Origin: Azorinus chamasolen
Taxonomy: Eukaryota; Mollusca; Bivalvia; Cardiida; Solecurtidae
Direction of reading: 5' to 3'
DNA length: 64,000 bases
NCBI GenBank assembly: GCA_963576725.1
Contig: OY755242.1
Coordinates: forward strand, 1,626,404-1,690,403
Part shown: piece after piece, positions 44,174 through 55,461 of the stretch
How positions within the stretch are numbered: the stretch's first letter is position 1
Layout: each line of letters opens with the position of its first letter
Notes under the pieces: generated by a model
The model's database searches: none
What the model was told of the DNA's origin: nothing
The model's input: the letters and a program-made list of their open reading frames with translations, nothing else
Program-made: the position numbers and the translations under genes

Positions 44174-44906
44174 GGTATTTCCATCAATGGTCGTTTGTTT
44201 ACTTTCTTTCAATTTGACCTTCAGATTAAAAATTGATTAAATCTTTATTTTTCAGCAATTAATTTGATACTGTTATTAAGTAAAGGTCATAGTGTAGTTC
44301 ATAAATGTTAAACAACGCTTTTTAAGAGTTTAATAAAACTTTAATTTTTATCTGAAAAAAAATGCAAAAAAGGGATGTCATAAAACCCACTTTTCCAGAT
44401 TTTTTTAAAAACATTTTTTATTAAAAGTGTCCTTCCATACATCTTCTTTAGTCCTGTTGGTGTATGAATAAGTCCTGAATATATGATAAATGTTCCAATT
44501 TAACTTTTACCAACGTAACTATAATTCAATCATAGCAAGCATGTGCTTTTTATTGAACAATTTGCTATTATGAAATATAGTGGTGTTGGGACAAGTCAAA
44601 TTTGAACATTTATCATATAATAAGGACTTATAAATACGTCAATAGGACTAAAGGATGTATTTGGAAGGATACTTTTGAAAATAAAATCTGGAAAAGTGAG
44701 TTGTATCACACATCTTGTTGCATATTTTCATTTTTATTAAACTCTTAAAAACGTTGTTTAATAATTATAACTACACTAGGAACTTTACTTAATAACTATT
44801 AAAAGAATTGCTGTAAAATTGTTAAAAATATAGATATAATCAATTTGTAATATGAATCTTGGTCAAATTGAAAGGAAGTAAACAAACGGCCATAGCTGGA
44901 AATACT
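44174..44906. mobile_element. TTAA-flanked fold-back element (733 bp)
   Basis: The arms begin 'ggtatttccatcaatggtcg' on the left and, in reverse complement, 'agtatttccagctatggccg' on the right, and pair for about 350 bp with interruptions. TTAA is present at both edges (44170-44173 and 44907-44910). The related terminal repeat at 43135-43150 reads uninterrupted 'gtgcccttaacggcttacc', i.e. an empty site with a single TTAA. TTAA targeting is the hallmark of piggyBac-type transposition. Confidence 0.75.
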
Positions 44907-44910
44907 TTAA

Positions 44911-45360
44911 CGGCTTCCCTGCAATGCTCATACATTAGCAAAGTCATAAAGTACATATATCACGTACATTCACAGTTGTTGTTATGCTATGTTTCACATA
45001 TTTTTCCGTGTTTACCGTCTTCTTTGTTGCTATCTGGCGGAAAACCCTTTATTTACCCTGTTTGTTAGACTATGGTGACTTTGAGATAAGTGTGTGGTTA
45101 GGACGTCTGTGAAGTTGTGAACCTGTTTAAACCCCAAGTTGAGGTTTTGCCGTTGACCGTTCCGAGGCATAACTCTCTTGTCACCCTTACTTTTATGTTT
45201 GTTTAGTGTCTCTCTGTCATTGTACCTGTGCGTTTGGTAATGTTTAAAATTTTAATCTCTTGTGTGTTTGTGTACGTGTGTTTCTTACTTTCTTTCGATG
45301 CTTTAGTAGTGGTTGCGTCTTGTGTGTGTCATTTCCGGCTTGACTTTACTACGTTTTCAT
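44911..45360 (+). mobile_element. Continuation of Penelope-like terminal repeat
   Basis: Resumes 'cggcttccctgcaatgctca' after the TTAA insertion. It has a repeat A core at 45085-45175 ('ggttaggacgtctg', 'aaccccaag', 'accgttccgaggc') and a tail ending 'gcttgactttactacgtttt'. Confidence 0.6.
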
Positions 45361-46099
45361 TTTGATAAACATGTATATTTAATGCACTTTCTTGTCAGCT
45401 GTTTAGGCAAATGTATATTTAGTATGATTCTCAGTGTTGTTATATTTTCTGGGATCTATAGTTCCGGTGAATTTAGTTATTTCCTCTTGACCGACATGGC
45501 AATTTCCATAGTCAAACTGTCCATCTTTCGTTGGTGTGCTCATCTCGTCAAATGGGAACCGCGTAATATCTCTGGTTAGTTGATATAGTATGATCTACAT
45601 GTAATTCAGTTCATAAGTATAATTGTGTTGCATGAGACTAGTAACAGGTAGAAAGCCAATCTTTTTTGACTGTGCAGCCTGCACTTACTTCTTGCATAAT
45701 TATATATATATTTATTAACTTGCTGTAAAGTCAGTTGGTTCTTGCTGTCGGTTAGTTGATATAATGTAAAGCTATTTTGTGAATAACCTCATTAGATAGA
45801 ATATCAAGTGGTTTGCTTGGTTGTTCATATTTATTTTGTACATATTTATTTTGTACATTTATTTTAAGTGTAGCTGTATTATACAACTAGGTGTGTTTTA
45901 TGCTTGGTCATCAGTTTAATGTTTATATTCATATTCCTTGCATATATTTTCTTGAATTCTTTACAGAAAAGTGTTTAAGTCATGTCCAACTATATTTGGT
46001 CTCCATCCACCTTAACTAAAGTTAATTGATTGGTTGTTTCTTTTACATGTTGGTATTCAACACTATAGGATGAGATTTTGTTTAAAGACATCGTTAATA
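45361..46099. other. No gene recognised
   Basis: Contains a duplicated 'catatttattttgta' (45830-45860). The frame at 45313-45579 starts in repeat A and has no domain. Confidence 0.35.
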
Positions 46100-46800
46100 A
46101 ATTTCTTTTCTAGCGCCTGTGGCCTACTTGTGAAGCGGACAGGAATGGTTTATAAATATCTGATAGAGGGTCACCTACAAATCATTCCTCTAACAATTGG
46201 AGAAAATCCACAACGTGGTTTAGAAATAGATGTTTCTAATGAAATTCATTAAACTCTATTTTAGCTGCCTTGACCAACTTACTGCAATGGACTGGGGTGA
46301 TTTATACAACACATGGAGGGTCGCCTGAACATAATTCCTGTGAAATTTGGTTGAAACCGTCCTTGTGGTATAGGAGGAGAAAAAAAGTGTTCGTTTAAAA
46401 CAGGTTTAGCTCGTATGACCTACTTATGCAATCGACTTGATTTGTGCTTGTGGTTTGTTCATGTTGTGGAACGTTTGTCCCTGTTTCTTGTGTGTCTTTT
46501 GGTGTTTTCTGTGTTCATGTCGTGTGTGTGTGTGTGCGTGCGTGCGTTTGGGTGTGTGGTTGTGTGTGTGTGTCATGCTGTCTATCGGTGTTTTGGTGGT
46601 AGTTGCGTATTGTATGTGGCTTTGCCTGCTTGACTTTACTACTTTTCCACTGAAATGATTATAAATGTGTTTTAAGGTAATTTCCTAGATGTCTGGCCAA
46701 AATCCAGTCATCGAAGGTAACCTGCAGATAATTATGGTAAATTTTGTTGAAGTTCGTTAATTGGATGAGGAGGAGATGCCATTTAAAGCAATTCTTCGTT
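46100..46800 (+). repeat. Degenerate repeat with gagggtc / ggaggag motifs, plus repeat A tail
   Basis: Three diverged segments (about 46130-46255, 46290-46400, 46690-46800) share a 'ggtcrcctrnanataattc' block followed by a 'taggaggaga...tttaaa' block. A repeat A GT-rich tail (46440-46650) lies between the second and third, ending 'gcttgactttactacttttc'. Confidence 0.45.
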
Positions 46801-46819
46801 CATTCACTGGTTTTAATCC

Positions 46820-47225
46820 ACATTTGGAAGAACGTTTAGGAGCATGGGGAGCACCGGGAGCACATTATGAAACACCGAAGCACATTTAGGAGCATCAGGA
46901 GCACATTTTGGAGCAACAGGAACACGTTTTGGAATACGGGGAACACATTTTGGAGCACATTTTGGAGTATCGGGAGCATATTTTAGGGCACGCAATCGCA
47001 TTTAGGAGCACTGAGAGCACATTCAGGAGCACCAAAAGTGCATTTGAGAGGTCCGAGGTCACAGAGAGTTCCGTTTGGATCTCCGCGAGCGCTTTTCAGA
47101 GCGTCGGGGCACATTTCGGAGCGACAGGGGCGCGTTTGGGAGCTCCAGAAACGCATTTGTGAGCTCCGATATTACATTTAGGAGCTTCGAGGGGCAGATT
47201 TGGGAGCTCTGGCAGCGTTTGCAGC
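46820..47225. repeat. Imperfect minisatellite (~24-bp period)
   Basis: Repeated phrases of the form 'ggagcacattttggagca' and 'aggagcayyrggagcac', with a period mostly near 24 bp. The opposite-strand frame reads as Pro-Lys-Cys-Ala-Pro repeats and is low complexity. Confidence 0.75.
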
Positions 47226-48264
47226 ACAAATAGGTGCGGCTCCTCCCGATATAGTAGTATCATCACCACTCGTAAAGTTAAAAGGTAGGTCCTAATCGCC
47301 GTCTCATCTGGATCCCAACTGTTTGACACGCCACTCGTATTGTTTTTGCTAACATGGAGTAAATCTACATTAGAACAAGAATTTGTAGCAGGCCATAAAT
47401 TGTACAGACCATTACATGTAAAGAGTTGAACTATCCTGCAGTGAATGGTTATTAGCTTTGACACTCTCCTGTTGCACTGATGCTACTACACCAGCTGAGT
47501 AACGGGTGTGACCCATATAAAACAACTTTTTATTGTTGTCTATTCTGGATCTGAACTGTTTACGAATGCTAGCCTGATCATAATTAGAAGCATAAAGGTT
47601 AACATTTTCAATAATGAATTTTCCGAGAGGGATAGTCAGAAGGTACCAAAGCTTTAACGGTTTAGCTTATTTAAAACACACTGTCAAAGACATTAATATT
47701 TTCATCAATGACCTGTTGTCAATAAAATTATATTATAAACACGCGTTTAGTTAAAGTTCGAATCGACGTCTGTCTAATCTGGATGCAGGTTGGTTAGATA
47801 ATCGTGGATTCTTCTTCGCTGGGCTAGAGGTTATAGTTACAACAGAGATCAGTTTGATTAGCTAAACAATTAATAGTGACCCGGAGTTTTATTGAACGCT
47901 AATGGCTATTACTTCGGATTTTATTGCGCATTCTTGAACGAGAGTGCATTCCTACGCTAGGGGAAACCCTTGCCATTTCTATTTAGGATCGCCTTTTTTA
48001 ATTGTTGTTGTCGGTCTCGCTGATCAACACATGTCTAGGTCTGTCTTTTCTATCAAATTTTATTTATTATATCATTTCTATTACTATGTCACGGTGTGGT
48101 GAAATATCCGATGATTAGTCTCCTAAAAAAGGGCGGGGCTCTCTCGGCGGGGGTTCTCGGCTCCCCTGGCTACACAAGAGAAAATCCCCGCCATTTATAT
48201 CGTAAGAAATGACGTCACTTCTCGTTTTGCCTACTAAGTGACCACTCTGTAGTATTGTCTGTTA
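47226..48264. other. Half hairpin modules; no gene
   Basis: Right halves of type 2 hairpins lie near 47300-47330 ('gtctcatctggatcccaact') and 47549-47575. No coding feature was found. It might be intronic to the BTB gene on the minus strand. Confidence 0.35.
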
Positions 48265-48626
48265 TTAAATGTTTCGTGCTGGACATTGCTTTATAACTAA
48301 ATACAGGATGTGTTCATTCAATACGACATTTATTTTAAGTGAGCTTATTTTTGCTTCTGTCTGATACTGGCCACCATCAACAAATTGGATTATTATGCCA
48401 GGTGTACATAGGTACGCATCAATCGTAATTTGACCCAACACAAAAATGATATATTTACAATAATATAGACAGAATTTACGTTTAAAATTCCTTTCCATGT
48501 CTAATCAAACTGGATATTTGATACCTTAGCCTTGAAAGCGTCAGGTGTTTGACCGACACTATGCACGGCGGTAGGGCATTCCATTCCCTATTTCTATGAA
48601 AAGTGCAATACACGCTATAAACATAC

Positions 48627-48918
48627 CTGTCACTGGTTTATATTCCGTCGGATGGAGCATTCGTAAGAAATCCTGAAACACTCCAGAGTCCTTTTCCTTA
48701 AGTAGAATTTGTCCAGTTTTGCGCTCCTTGAAATCCCGGTCGAGCATAGCTTGAAAAACGGGCGATACTGTCTTCATGAACGCAGATGACACGTACAACT
48801 CTTTGCCATCGTCAAATGTCAACGTTAATTCGTCTTCAAATCCGCCTTTGGTTTCGAAACTTCCAGTTTTTTGTCTTTTTCCTGTCTGTTTTTGTCCTGT
48901 CTGTAAAGGACAACTCAA
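48627..48918 (-). CDS. BTB/POZ-domain exon (partial gene)
   Basis: The minus strand encodes 'ELTLTFDDGKELYVSSAFM', 'KTVSPVFQAMLDRDFKE', 'GQILLKEKDSGVFQDFLRML' and 'HPTEYKPVT', matching the first two-thirds of a BTB/POZ domain (protein-protein interaction; often a substrate adaptor for Cullin-3 or a transcription cofactor). A consensus splice donor follows immediately ('cagtgacag' then GTATGT at 48626-48621). The start could be the ATG at 48918. Alternatively 'ttgtcctttacag' (to 48901) is an acceptor, making this an internal exon beginning at 48900. The remaining exons are not recognisable and would lie below 48600. No frame damage, so a live host gene is plausible, as is a retained duplicate. 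Confidence 0.65.
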
Positions 48919-49149
48919 TCCAGTTAAAATGGGGGAAATGAATTGTGGTCATTCGAAGACTCGTATACACTCAGCAAAACTGCTAACCCGCAACCTTGTG
49001 TTTTATCATATTGTAAAGGGGTGCAACAATATTTTTATTTCATTTTTGCGCCAACGGTAACGCTTGCCTTTCTCAGTCATTAGACAGCGATGTTGTTTTG
49101 TGTAAATCGGTTGAAAAAAGGGTACGGACTATATTCTGAAAACATGAAG

Positions 49150-49390
49150 ACTTTGTTGGTCTTGTGTGTTTGTACTTGTGCTTTTTCAAGTATGGAATGT
49201 TTATCGCTAGTTCTTGTGTGTTTGTTAATGTTTTCTGTGTTCATCTCGTGTATGTGCGTGTGTTTGCGTTGTGTTTGTGTGTGTGTGTGTGTGTGTGTGC
49301 GTGCGTGTGCGCGTGTGCGTTTGCGTGTGCGTGTGCGTGCACGCGTGTGCGTGTGCATGTGTGTGCGCGCGCGCGTGTGTGTGTGTGTGA
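49150..49390 (+). repeat. Repeat A tail with GT/GC-rich microsatellite
   Basis: 'gtttatcgctagttcttgtg' and 'tgttttctgtgttcatctcg' match the repeat A tails at 43460 and 46480. A (gt)n/(gcgt)n expansion covers 49275-49390. The overlapping frames on both strands are low complexity. Confidence 0.7.
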
Positions 49391-49980
49391 CAAGAATACA
49401 ATATTTTTTAAACATACTTTTAGGACATATAATTTTCGCTATTTATAAAAGTTTTTTGAAGAGTGAAAGAAGATTGTAATTGGTTAACATGCTTAATATT
49501 CTATACAACGACTTGGTTGCAGTTGAAAAATATTATGTAAAACATAAATTAAACCTCCCAATAATTCTAAAATTTAATAAAACTTTAAGATATCATATAA
49601 TTTAACTTTGGGACATATCATAAAATACAAACAAATATGTTTAAGTTAATCATATAACCCATGCTTATATATCATTAGTCTTTATTACCTATAAATTGGA
49701 ATACCTATGAACTCTTAAAAAACTGTATTTTGTTTGTTTAACAACCCGTGATATCAAATTGTATTGTATGTATGTATTATTTGTATTGTTTTGTTATGAA
49801 AAATTAAAAAATATATGGACTGACGTCTAGTCAGCTCAAAAGAAAACAAAAGTGTTGTGAATAACTTCCATCCTAAATTAACTCTTTTTGTGATAGAGAC
49901 TTTGTTATACATGCCTTTGCAAACAGAGAACGGATGGCTCCCTTAGGAAGTGTCTACTTAGAATCTTCCCTGTTAAAACA
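49391..49980. other. AT-rich DNA, no gene
   Basis: Only a partial hairpin module at the right edge (49918-49975, 'gcaaacagagaacggatggctccctta'). Confidence 0.4.
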
Positions 49981-49981
49981 C

Positions 49982-50044
<63 letters not shown>

Positions 50045-50160
50045 AAACAACCAGAGAGAGAGAGAGAGAGCAGACAAAGAGATACAGAGACAAAGAAACA
50101 GAGAGAGAGAGACAGAGAGGCAGGGACCGACAGAGACACAGAGATGCAGTGATAGACACA
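49981..50160. repeat. (GA)n-rich microsatellite
   Basis: About 30 consecutive GA units, then interrupted GAGA/CAGA stretches to 50160, followed by a short (att)n run at 50177-50194. The Leu/Ser- or Arg/Glu-rich frames are artefacts. Confidence 0.95.
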
Positions 50161-50276
50161 GTGACACAGCGACAGATTATTATTATTATTATTATACCAC
50201 ATTTATATCGCGCTCTTTTCACACAGGATGTGTGCGTTCAAAAGCGCTTCACGTGATTAAATTGCATGTACAGAAT

Positions 50277-50741
50277 TGATTATTATACTGCAAAGTAAAA
50301 TCCTCACTTCTGATTGGTTAACTAGCCGTGTACATGAGTCCATGTACCCTGTGAGCTGACAGGGTACATAGAAATTCCCCATGGCAGGCCCCACATATTA
50401 TGGTCAGAAACCAAAAGACCGACTTCTCGACTCGGCAAAACAATGGCAAAATTCATAATAGACAACTATTGATACGTAAAGAAAACAATGCAGGAATGAA
50501 TTAAAAAACATCATTGTTTGAAATGACCAATAAAACAGTTTTTAGAGGAGTTATTATATCGTCCAGCCATCTATAATAACACGAACGCCGATGAAATACA
50601 ATACACACCACTTCGGATACCTTCGGGTAGAAATAAATGTATTGGGGCGCTTTAAGGGGAATTTGCGCGTTTAGTGATTCAACATGCCAACATGGATTTA
50701 TATAAATTATCCGAACCGTAAAACTTTGCAGTATAATAAAT
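50277..50741. mobile_element. Possible TIR element with ends attattatactgcaaagt
   Basis: 'attattatactgcaaagt' at 50277 is matched by 'actttgcagtataata' ending at about 50738. Next to the left end, 'catgtaccctgtgagctgac' with 'agggtacat' forms a small hairpin. No coding content. Confidence 0.4.
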
Positions 50742-50756
50742 TCGTTATACACTTCT

Positions 50757-50871
50757 TTCCCAGGGTACATGACGATTTATTCCCGGCTGGTAAAACCATG
50801 TAACCCTCGCCTAACGGCTCGGGCAACATAATTTTCCTCAGCCGGGAATAAATCGTCATGTACCCTGGGAA
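50757..50871. repeat. Perfect 33-bp inverted repeat with 49-bp spacer
   Basis: 50757-50789 ('ttcccagggtacatgacgat' onward) is exactly reverse-complementary to 50839-50871 (ending 'atgtaccctgggaa'). Confidence 0.9.
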
Positions 50872-51236
50872 CGAACTGTATTACTAATAATATATATTAT
50901 GCATATAGAATATTTAAAACAAATGAAATTTAAGATAGAGATATCAATAAAACTATCAAAAATTGAATTAATTTAAGAACTATAGATAAAAAACAAAATC
51001 ATCCTTTTCTGTACATTTTATGTCCGCAATTCAAGGCAAACAGACGCACACCGTTACTACCGATATATTGTGTCCGCCCACTTATGTTACCAAACTCAAA
51101 TGAAACATTATATGTACAGTGTCAGTACATCATACAGTTACGACCCAGAAACATCTGGATCGGGTTTATGTATGACATACAACACTATAAATAAGATATT
51201 GCCGTACACATGTAGGACAATGGGTTAACAGAATAG
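50872..51236. other. No gene recognised
   Basis: AT-rich spacer upstream of the non-LTR C-terminal fragment. Confidence 0.4.
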
Positions 51237-51239
51237 GTC

Positions 51240-51809
51240 AATTTTCTTAGAGATAATGATTTGTTCCATTACTTAGATACATATGCAAGAACTGGATATT
51301 TTCCTCCGAGTGCTAAATGGAAAAAGCTGGTTAAGCTGAAACTGTATTCAACAGATTTTTATGAGCGGATGGCAAGAATTGCCAATGTAACAGGCAGCAA
51401 TTTACAATTAATTGATAATATTTTTATAAAACATCAGACCTGTGTACTGTGGAATGTTTGTAAGGGTAATCCTGATCTTAAGTCAGCATCCTTTAGTTGT
51501 GTCAGAGTTTTATGCGGTCTTTATTCCTGGGCAAGAACTGATATATGTAGCAAATGTGGCTTGCTAGTAGAAAATACTACTGTTCACAGACTTTTATATT
51601 GTCGCAGTTGTGCTATTGAAAGGCATAAACTATGGTCAATTATTATTGAACATTGTGGGGAAACACAGTATGGAATGTGGACCAGAACAAGCCCTGAGAT
51701 ACAGACAGTTCATCTTTATACTGGCATGTCTGGTTATTGTCCAGTCGGGAAAGAGCGCAATATTCTTGTATCGTCCATGAAATTAATTCACAAAATGATA
51801 GTGTGTTAG
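51240..51809 (+). pseudogene. Non-LTR retrotransposon C-terminal fragment
   Basis: A 182-codon frame from an ATG at 51261 (similarity-like sequence probably starts at 51240) to a TAG at 51807-51809. It carries 'ICSKCGLLVENTTVHRLLYC' followed by 'ERHKLW': a Cx2Cx9Hx4C motif of the type that ends many non-LTR reverse transcriptase proteins. No reverse transcriptase motifs occur upstream, so the copy looks 5'-truncated, as is usual after incomplete reverse transcription. The frame has no internal stop. It could alternatively be a domesticated zinc-binding protein, but nothing supports that here. Confidence 0.5.
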
Positions 51810-52146
51810 ATTAGTATGATACACTTAGTACGTTCGTATATCTGAAATTGTGTGCTGTTGAAATATATGCTGAAACACAATGGTAATACGTTCACTGTGT
51901 AATATTCAATTGATATGTCCGAAAATGTGAGACAGTCGAATATACAATGACCTGTATTGGAAGGTTTCCAATATATGTGTAAATTGTCAAACAGTGAAGA
52001 CCCTGGTTTAAGGTCTCTTAGGGGTCCTATAATCTTGATTTTCTCTGTCTGCATAATGGATCCACATGTAAGCTGGCTCATGTTCTACTTGAAGTAGATC
52101 CGAATAAGTACAGTGGCAAGCAGACCCTGATCAGATACTTGTAATT
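51810..52146. other. No gene; partial hairpin modules
   Basis: Degenerate hairpin pieces at about 51990-52055 ('caaacagtgaagaccctggt') and 52110-52135 ('aagcagaccctgatcagata'). Confidence 0.4.
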
Positions 52147-52353
52147 TTAGTAAAACCTTTCGAAACCAGAATTCAGGTGAAGGAGAATTTAGATAAATTT
52201 AGGTAGGCGGCTGCTTAATGGGTGATGGGGGTCATGCAGAGAGCTCCGAGAGGATCTTTCTGCATGACTTTCACCCTACATTGAGCTGCCGCTTGTCCCC
52301 AGGACCGGTATTTGTACTAAATTGAATCTCCGGATTAGAGGGGTTTTACTGTA
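52147..52353. mobile_element. Family M MITE (diverged)
   Basis: From 'tagtaaaacctttcg' to 'gaggggttttactgta'. The body has 'aggcggctgcttaatg' and 'attgagctgccgcttgtc' around 'gcatgcagagagctc'-type centre. Confidence 0.75.
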
Positions 52354-52600
52354 CCTTTCTGAAAAGGTTATACTGATTACTAGGTATGTACAACATAAGT
52401 TAGGGTATGTTCTATTGTTTGGACTTATATTGTCACATGATGAAGTGCATTTGAATATGCAGGGAGTTTATAATTGTTCTTCAATGTCTATATGTATTTG
52501 TATTCTTGTACAATGTATATGTATGTTTAGTGTATGTAATGCTCTCCATGAGTGGAGGAAATAAAGATATATATATAGCTAATGCATATAGACAAACACA
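52354..52600 (+). mobile_element. Possible 3' end of a non-LTR retrotransposon
   Basis: T-rich sequence ends 'gctctccatgagtggaggaa' then 'ataaagatatatatata', similar in form to 32270-32320. No coding region is assigned. Confidence 0.3.
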
Positions 52601-52659
52601 ATGCAATTACGAACAAATCACCAATATATACACCCCGTGTGTAAAATTGGCAAAGGAGT

Positions 52660-53275
52660 ATCGTAATATGAATCCAACCGATACTGAACGAGACAAACAA
52701 TGCCGTGCCAAGCCGCGACGCAGGTGGTTTCAAAGAGATTTGGCTATCCCTACCATCAAGATCCACCAGCCAGCACAAAGCGACACAAACATCAAGTGCC
52801 TACGAACAGTGCCCATCCAAACAACTGACAGGATATTCCCTGACCAATAATTTGCAAGTAACAAAATGCTCGATATGGAAGGGATTCGAAAATGTCCCGT
52901 GGCCAAGGCAACAGTCATCATGATTGATAATTATTAGCTACGTTCTCTTAATTTCCCTAATAATTCCGTAGTAAAATATGCCAAAGAAACCCGTTTTTCA
53001 GACATCAACTGATACTGAATGAGACGCACAATGCTGGCCCGAGCCGCAATCCGAGTGGTTTCAAAAGAGATTGGGCCATCCCTACCGTCAAGATCCACCA
53101 CTCCGTGCGTGGCCAAGGCAACAGTCATCGCGATTAATAATCATCAGCTACACCCATTAATTTCCCTAGTAATGTCCTAGTGAAATATGCCAAAGACTGG
53201 CGTTTTTTTACATTAACTGACACTGAGTGAGACACACAATGCTGTCCCGAGACGCAATCCGAATTGTTTCAAAAG
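52660..53275 (+). repeat. Diverged tandem triplication
   Basis: 'gatactgaacgagac' or variants start copies near 52679, 53010 and 53218, each followed by 'caatgc.g..ccgag.cgcaa.c' and 'ggtttcaaa.gaga'. The first two are separated by an extra segment. 'ggccaaggcaacagtcatc' also occurs twice (52900, 53112). Confidence 0.7.
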
Positions 53276-53284
53276 ACAGATACA

Positions 53285-53530
53285 ATGTGTGTGTGAGAGA
53301 CAGAGAGACAGAGAGAGACAGAGATATAGACAGAGACAGACGGACAGACAAAAACAGAGACACACACATATAAAGCGAGAGAGTGGTAGAGAGATACAGT
53401 GGTAGACAGAGAGAGAGAGAGAGAGGAGGAGGGAGAGAGGGAAACAGAGAGACATAACAGAGACAACGAGGACATAAGAGGGGACAGGGAAAGAGACAGA
53501 CCCACAGACAAACAGGGACGGAGAAACATG
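53285..53530. repeat. GA/CA-rich low-complexity tract
   Basis: Alternating 'gagagacaga' and 'agacagac' repeats; frames across it are leucine/serine-rich artefacts. Confidence 0.9.
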
Positions 53531-53956
53531 GCAGGTGGTTTATGATAGTTTATTCTTATATGAAATATGACTATTTTCAAAACAATAATATTCTCATCAC
53601 GAAACATACCCCTGTTTCATTCTCTGTCTCAGCAGCTCTTTTTGACATTTTTTTCTGTGAATAAAGTCGAAAAATATATTATTTTCGGTGTTTCATGTCA
53701 TTTATGTCTTTTATTCACTTTCGTACAGCATTAACACTTTACTCCATGCATATTTATGTAAGGAATAATTATACCATGACAATAAGTTAGACAAGTGGTA
53801 TTAATTACATATAGATACGGGAATGAGTGGTCCAAGCAGAACCTGTAAAATCAAATTTGAATTATTCTATAAGCAAACAGGACAGACCTTGATTAGACCA
53901 GTCCATTTTTACTTATTTTAGTCTGTTAAGTCTTTTGAGAATCTGTCGACCGAGTT

Positions 53957-54024
53957 CCAAACAGTTCGGATACTAACGAGACGACGAGCTACTCGGCATC
54001 TCATCTGGATCCAAACTGTTTGCA
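53957..54024. repeat. Hairpin module, type 2
   Basis: 'ccaaacagttcggatactaa' against 'catctggatccaaactgttt'; apex 'cgagctactcgg'. A TTAA-type left end ('ttaacactttactcc') lies at about 53730. Confidence 0.7.
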
Positions 54025-55223
54025 AATACTTGTCAGCTTGTGCTTAAAAGGCAAATGATTAACACGTCATTTGGGTTGTTTTGATCAAAATAAAATTTTA
54101 TAAATACAGAATTGTAACTTACAGCACTGTGTGTATTTTATTCTTCCTACCTTACCAAAACACACACAAAAAAACCCAAATGGAATCACCTGACCTATCT
54201 TAAAAATACAACCATCAGGTCAAATGAAAACCTTTCAATGCTGAAAACATCATGCCTAAATCCAACTTGTTAAGCATTATACGGACTTACGATTCGTTCA
54301 AGCCTTTAAGAAACTAATGACCGCAGCATAGATCTTCGAGGTCTCATCTGGGTCCAAGATGTTTGCAAATACAAGTCAGGTCGCGATTATCTGTAGAAGG
54401 GTTAAGTCAAAATACATAAAATTGTAGTCGTTATGCGTAGATGAATATTTCAACATTTATTTTCCTACCTTATGAACAATTACAGCAGACATATCCAATT
54501 AAACAACTTTAGATCTATTAACTTTGTAACTTAAACTTATACGTCTGTGTCGGAAGTGTATATGTTGTCACCATAGTAAATAAACAATACGCGTGCTGTG
54601 TGCAAGGCTGTAGTAATTACATGATTTAACCTTTATAAACATTTAACGTTTTACACCACTGTTTTCCTATAACCGTTCAATCTGATTTGTCTTTCATTTC
54701 AATTACTCAATTGTACTCAACCATCGACTGTGACGTCAGTTCAGCTGACTATTGACTACACTCGGATTGTATTGACTAGGTAGTTTTACTTTCTGTTTCT
54801 CAAAACTGAATATAATGGACGAATCACATTTCGTAAACAGGTGCTTTCAAAGCTACATGTACTTTTAAAAAACCTTCCTCAAGGAACAAGGGGACTTTAG
54901 ATCATGTCAAAAAGTGTAGAATCAGGTACTTTTATTTCATAAACAAACACAGAAAACTGCGATCAGGCAGTTACTATAGGAGCTTTGCTTATGATATAAT
55001 ATAGACATGGCTATCTAGGGAGTAAAGAGTTACGCTACAACTTGTTTTAGGACCTTCAAAATGAAACTACTTTGGGTGATGTTTACGGTATATCTCCTGT
55101 TTAACCCTTATGAGTCACTAATGTCATTTGCAAACGGTATACACCGATTTTTACATTTTCTCTAGTCCGTTTAATCTTGACGAATTCCGACATTACAGTG
55201 AAACAATTTCAAGAATAGTTCTT
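54025..55223. other. No gene recognised
   Basis: A decayed type 2 hairpin at about 54295-54368 ('ctcatctgggtccaagatgt'). Otherwise AT-rich unassigned DNA. Confidence 0.4.
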
Positions 55224-55322
55224 CATTTCTCCACCAAACCCTATATTGTGACCACTGTTTAGAATCGTCTCGAAGAGACGATTCTAAAGAGTTGTCACAG
55301 TATAGGGTTTGGTGGAGAAATG
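55224..55322. repeat. 99-bp palindrome
   Basis: 'catttctccaccaaaccc' at 55224 pairs with 'gggtttggtggagaaatg' ending 55322. The centre is 'cgtctcgaagagacg' (55266-55280). A few mismatches lie midway ('attgtgaccactg' against 'gagttgtcacagt'). Confidence 0.9.
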
Positions 55323-55461
55323 ACGATTATAGTATTTGTGTAGATACCTTTATCTGTAGCTCTGTTAAATTATAACATTATATTTTCTGAGACAGCCTAG
55401 CCCTTATTCAGCTGACCCAAATAGTACTCGCATTGGCAAATAGTCTGGAACTCGATCAGGG

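Noticed and set aside
46813..47001. Pro-Lys-Cys-Ala repeat protein
   Set aside because: Minus-strand translation of the 24-bp-period minisatellite.
49905..50222. Leu/Ser-rich 105-codon frame
   Set aside because: Translation of the GA/CT microsatellite.
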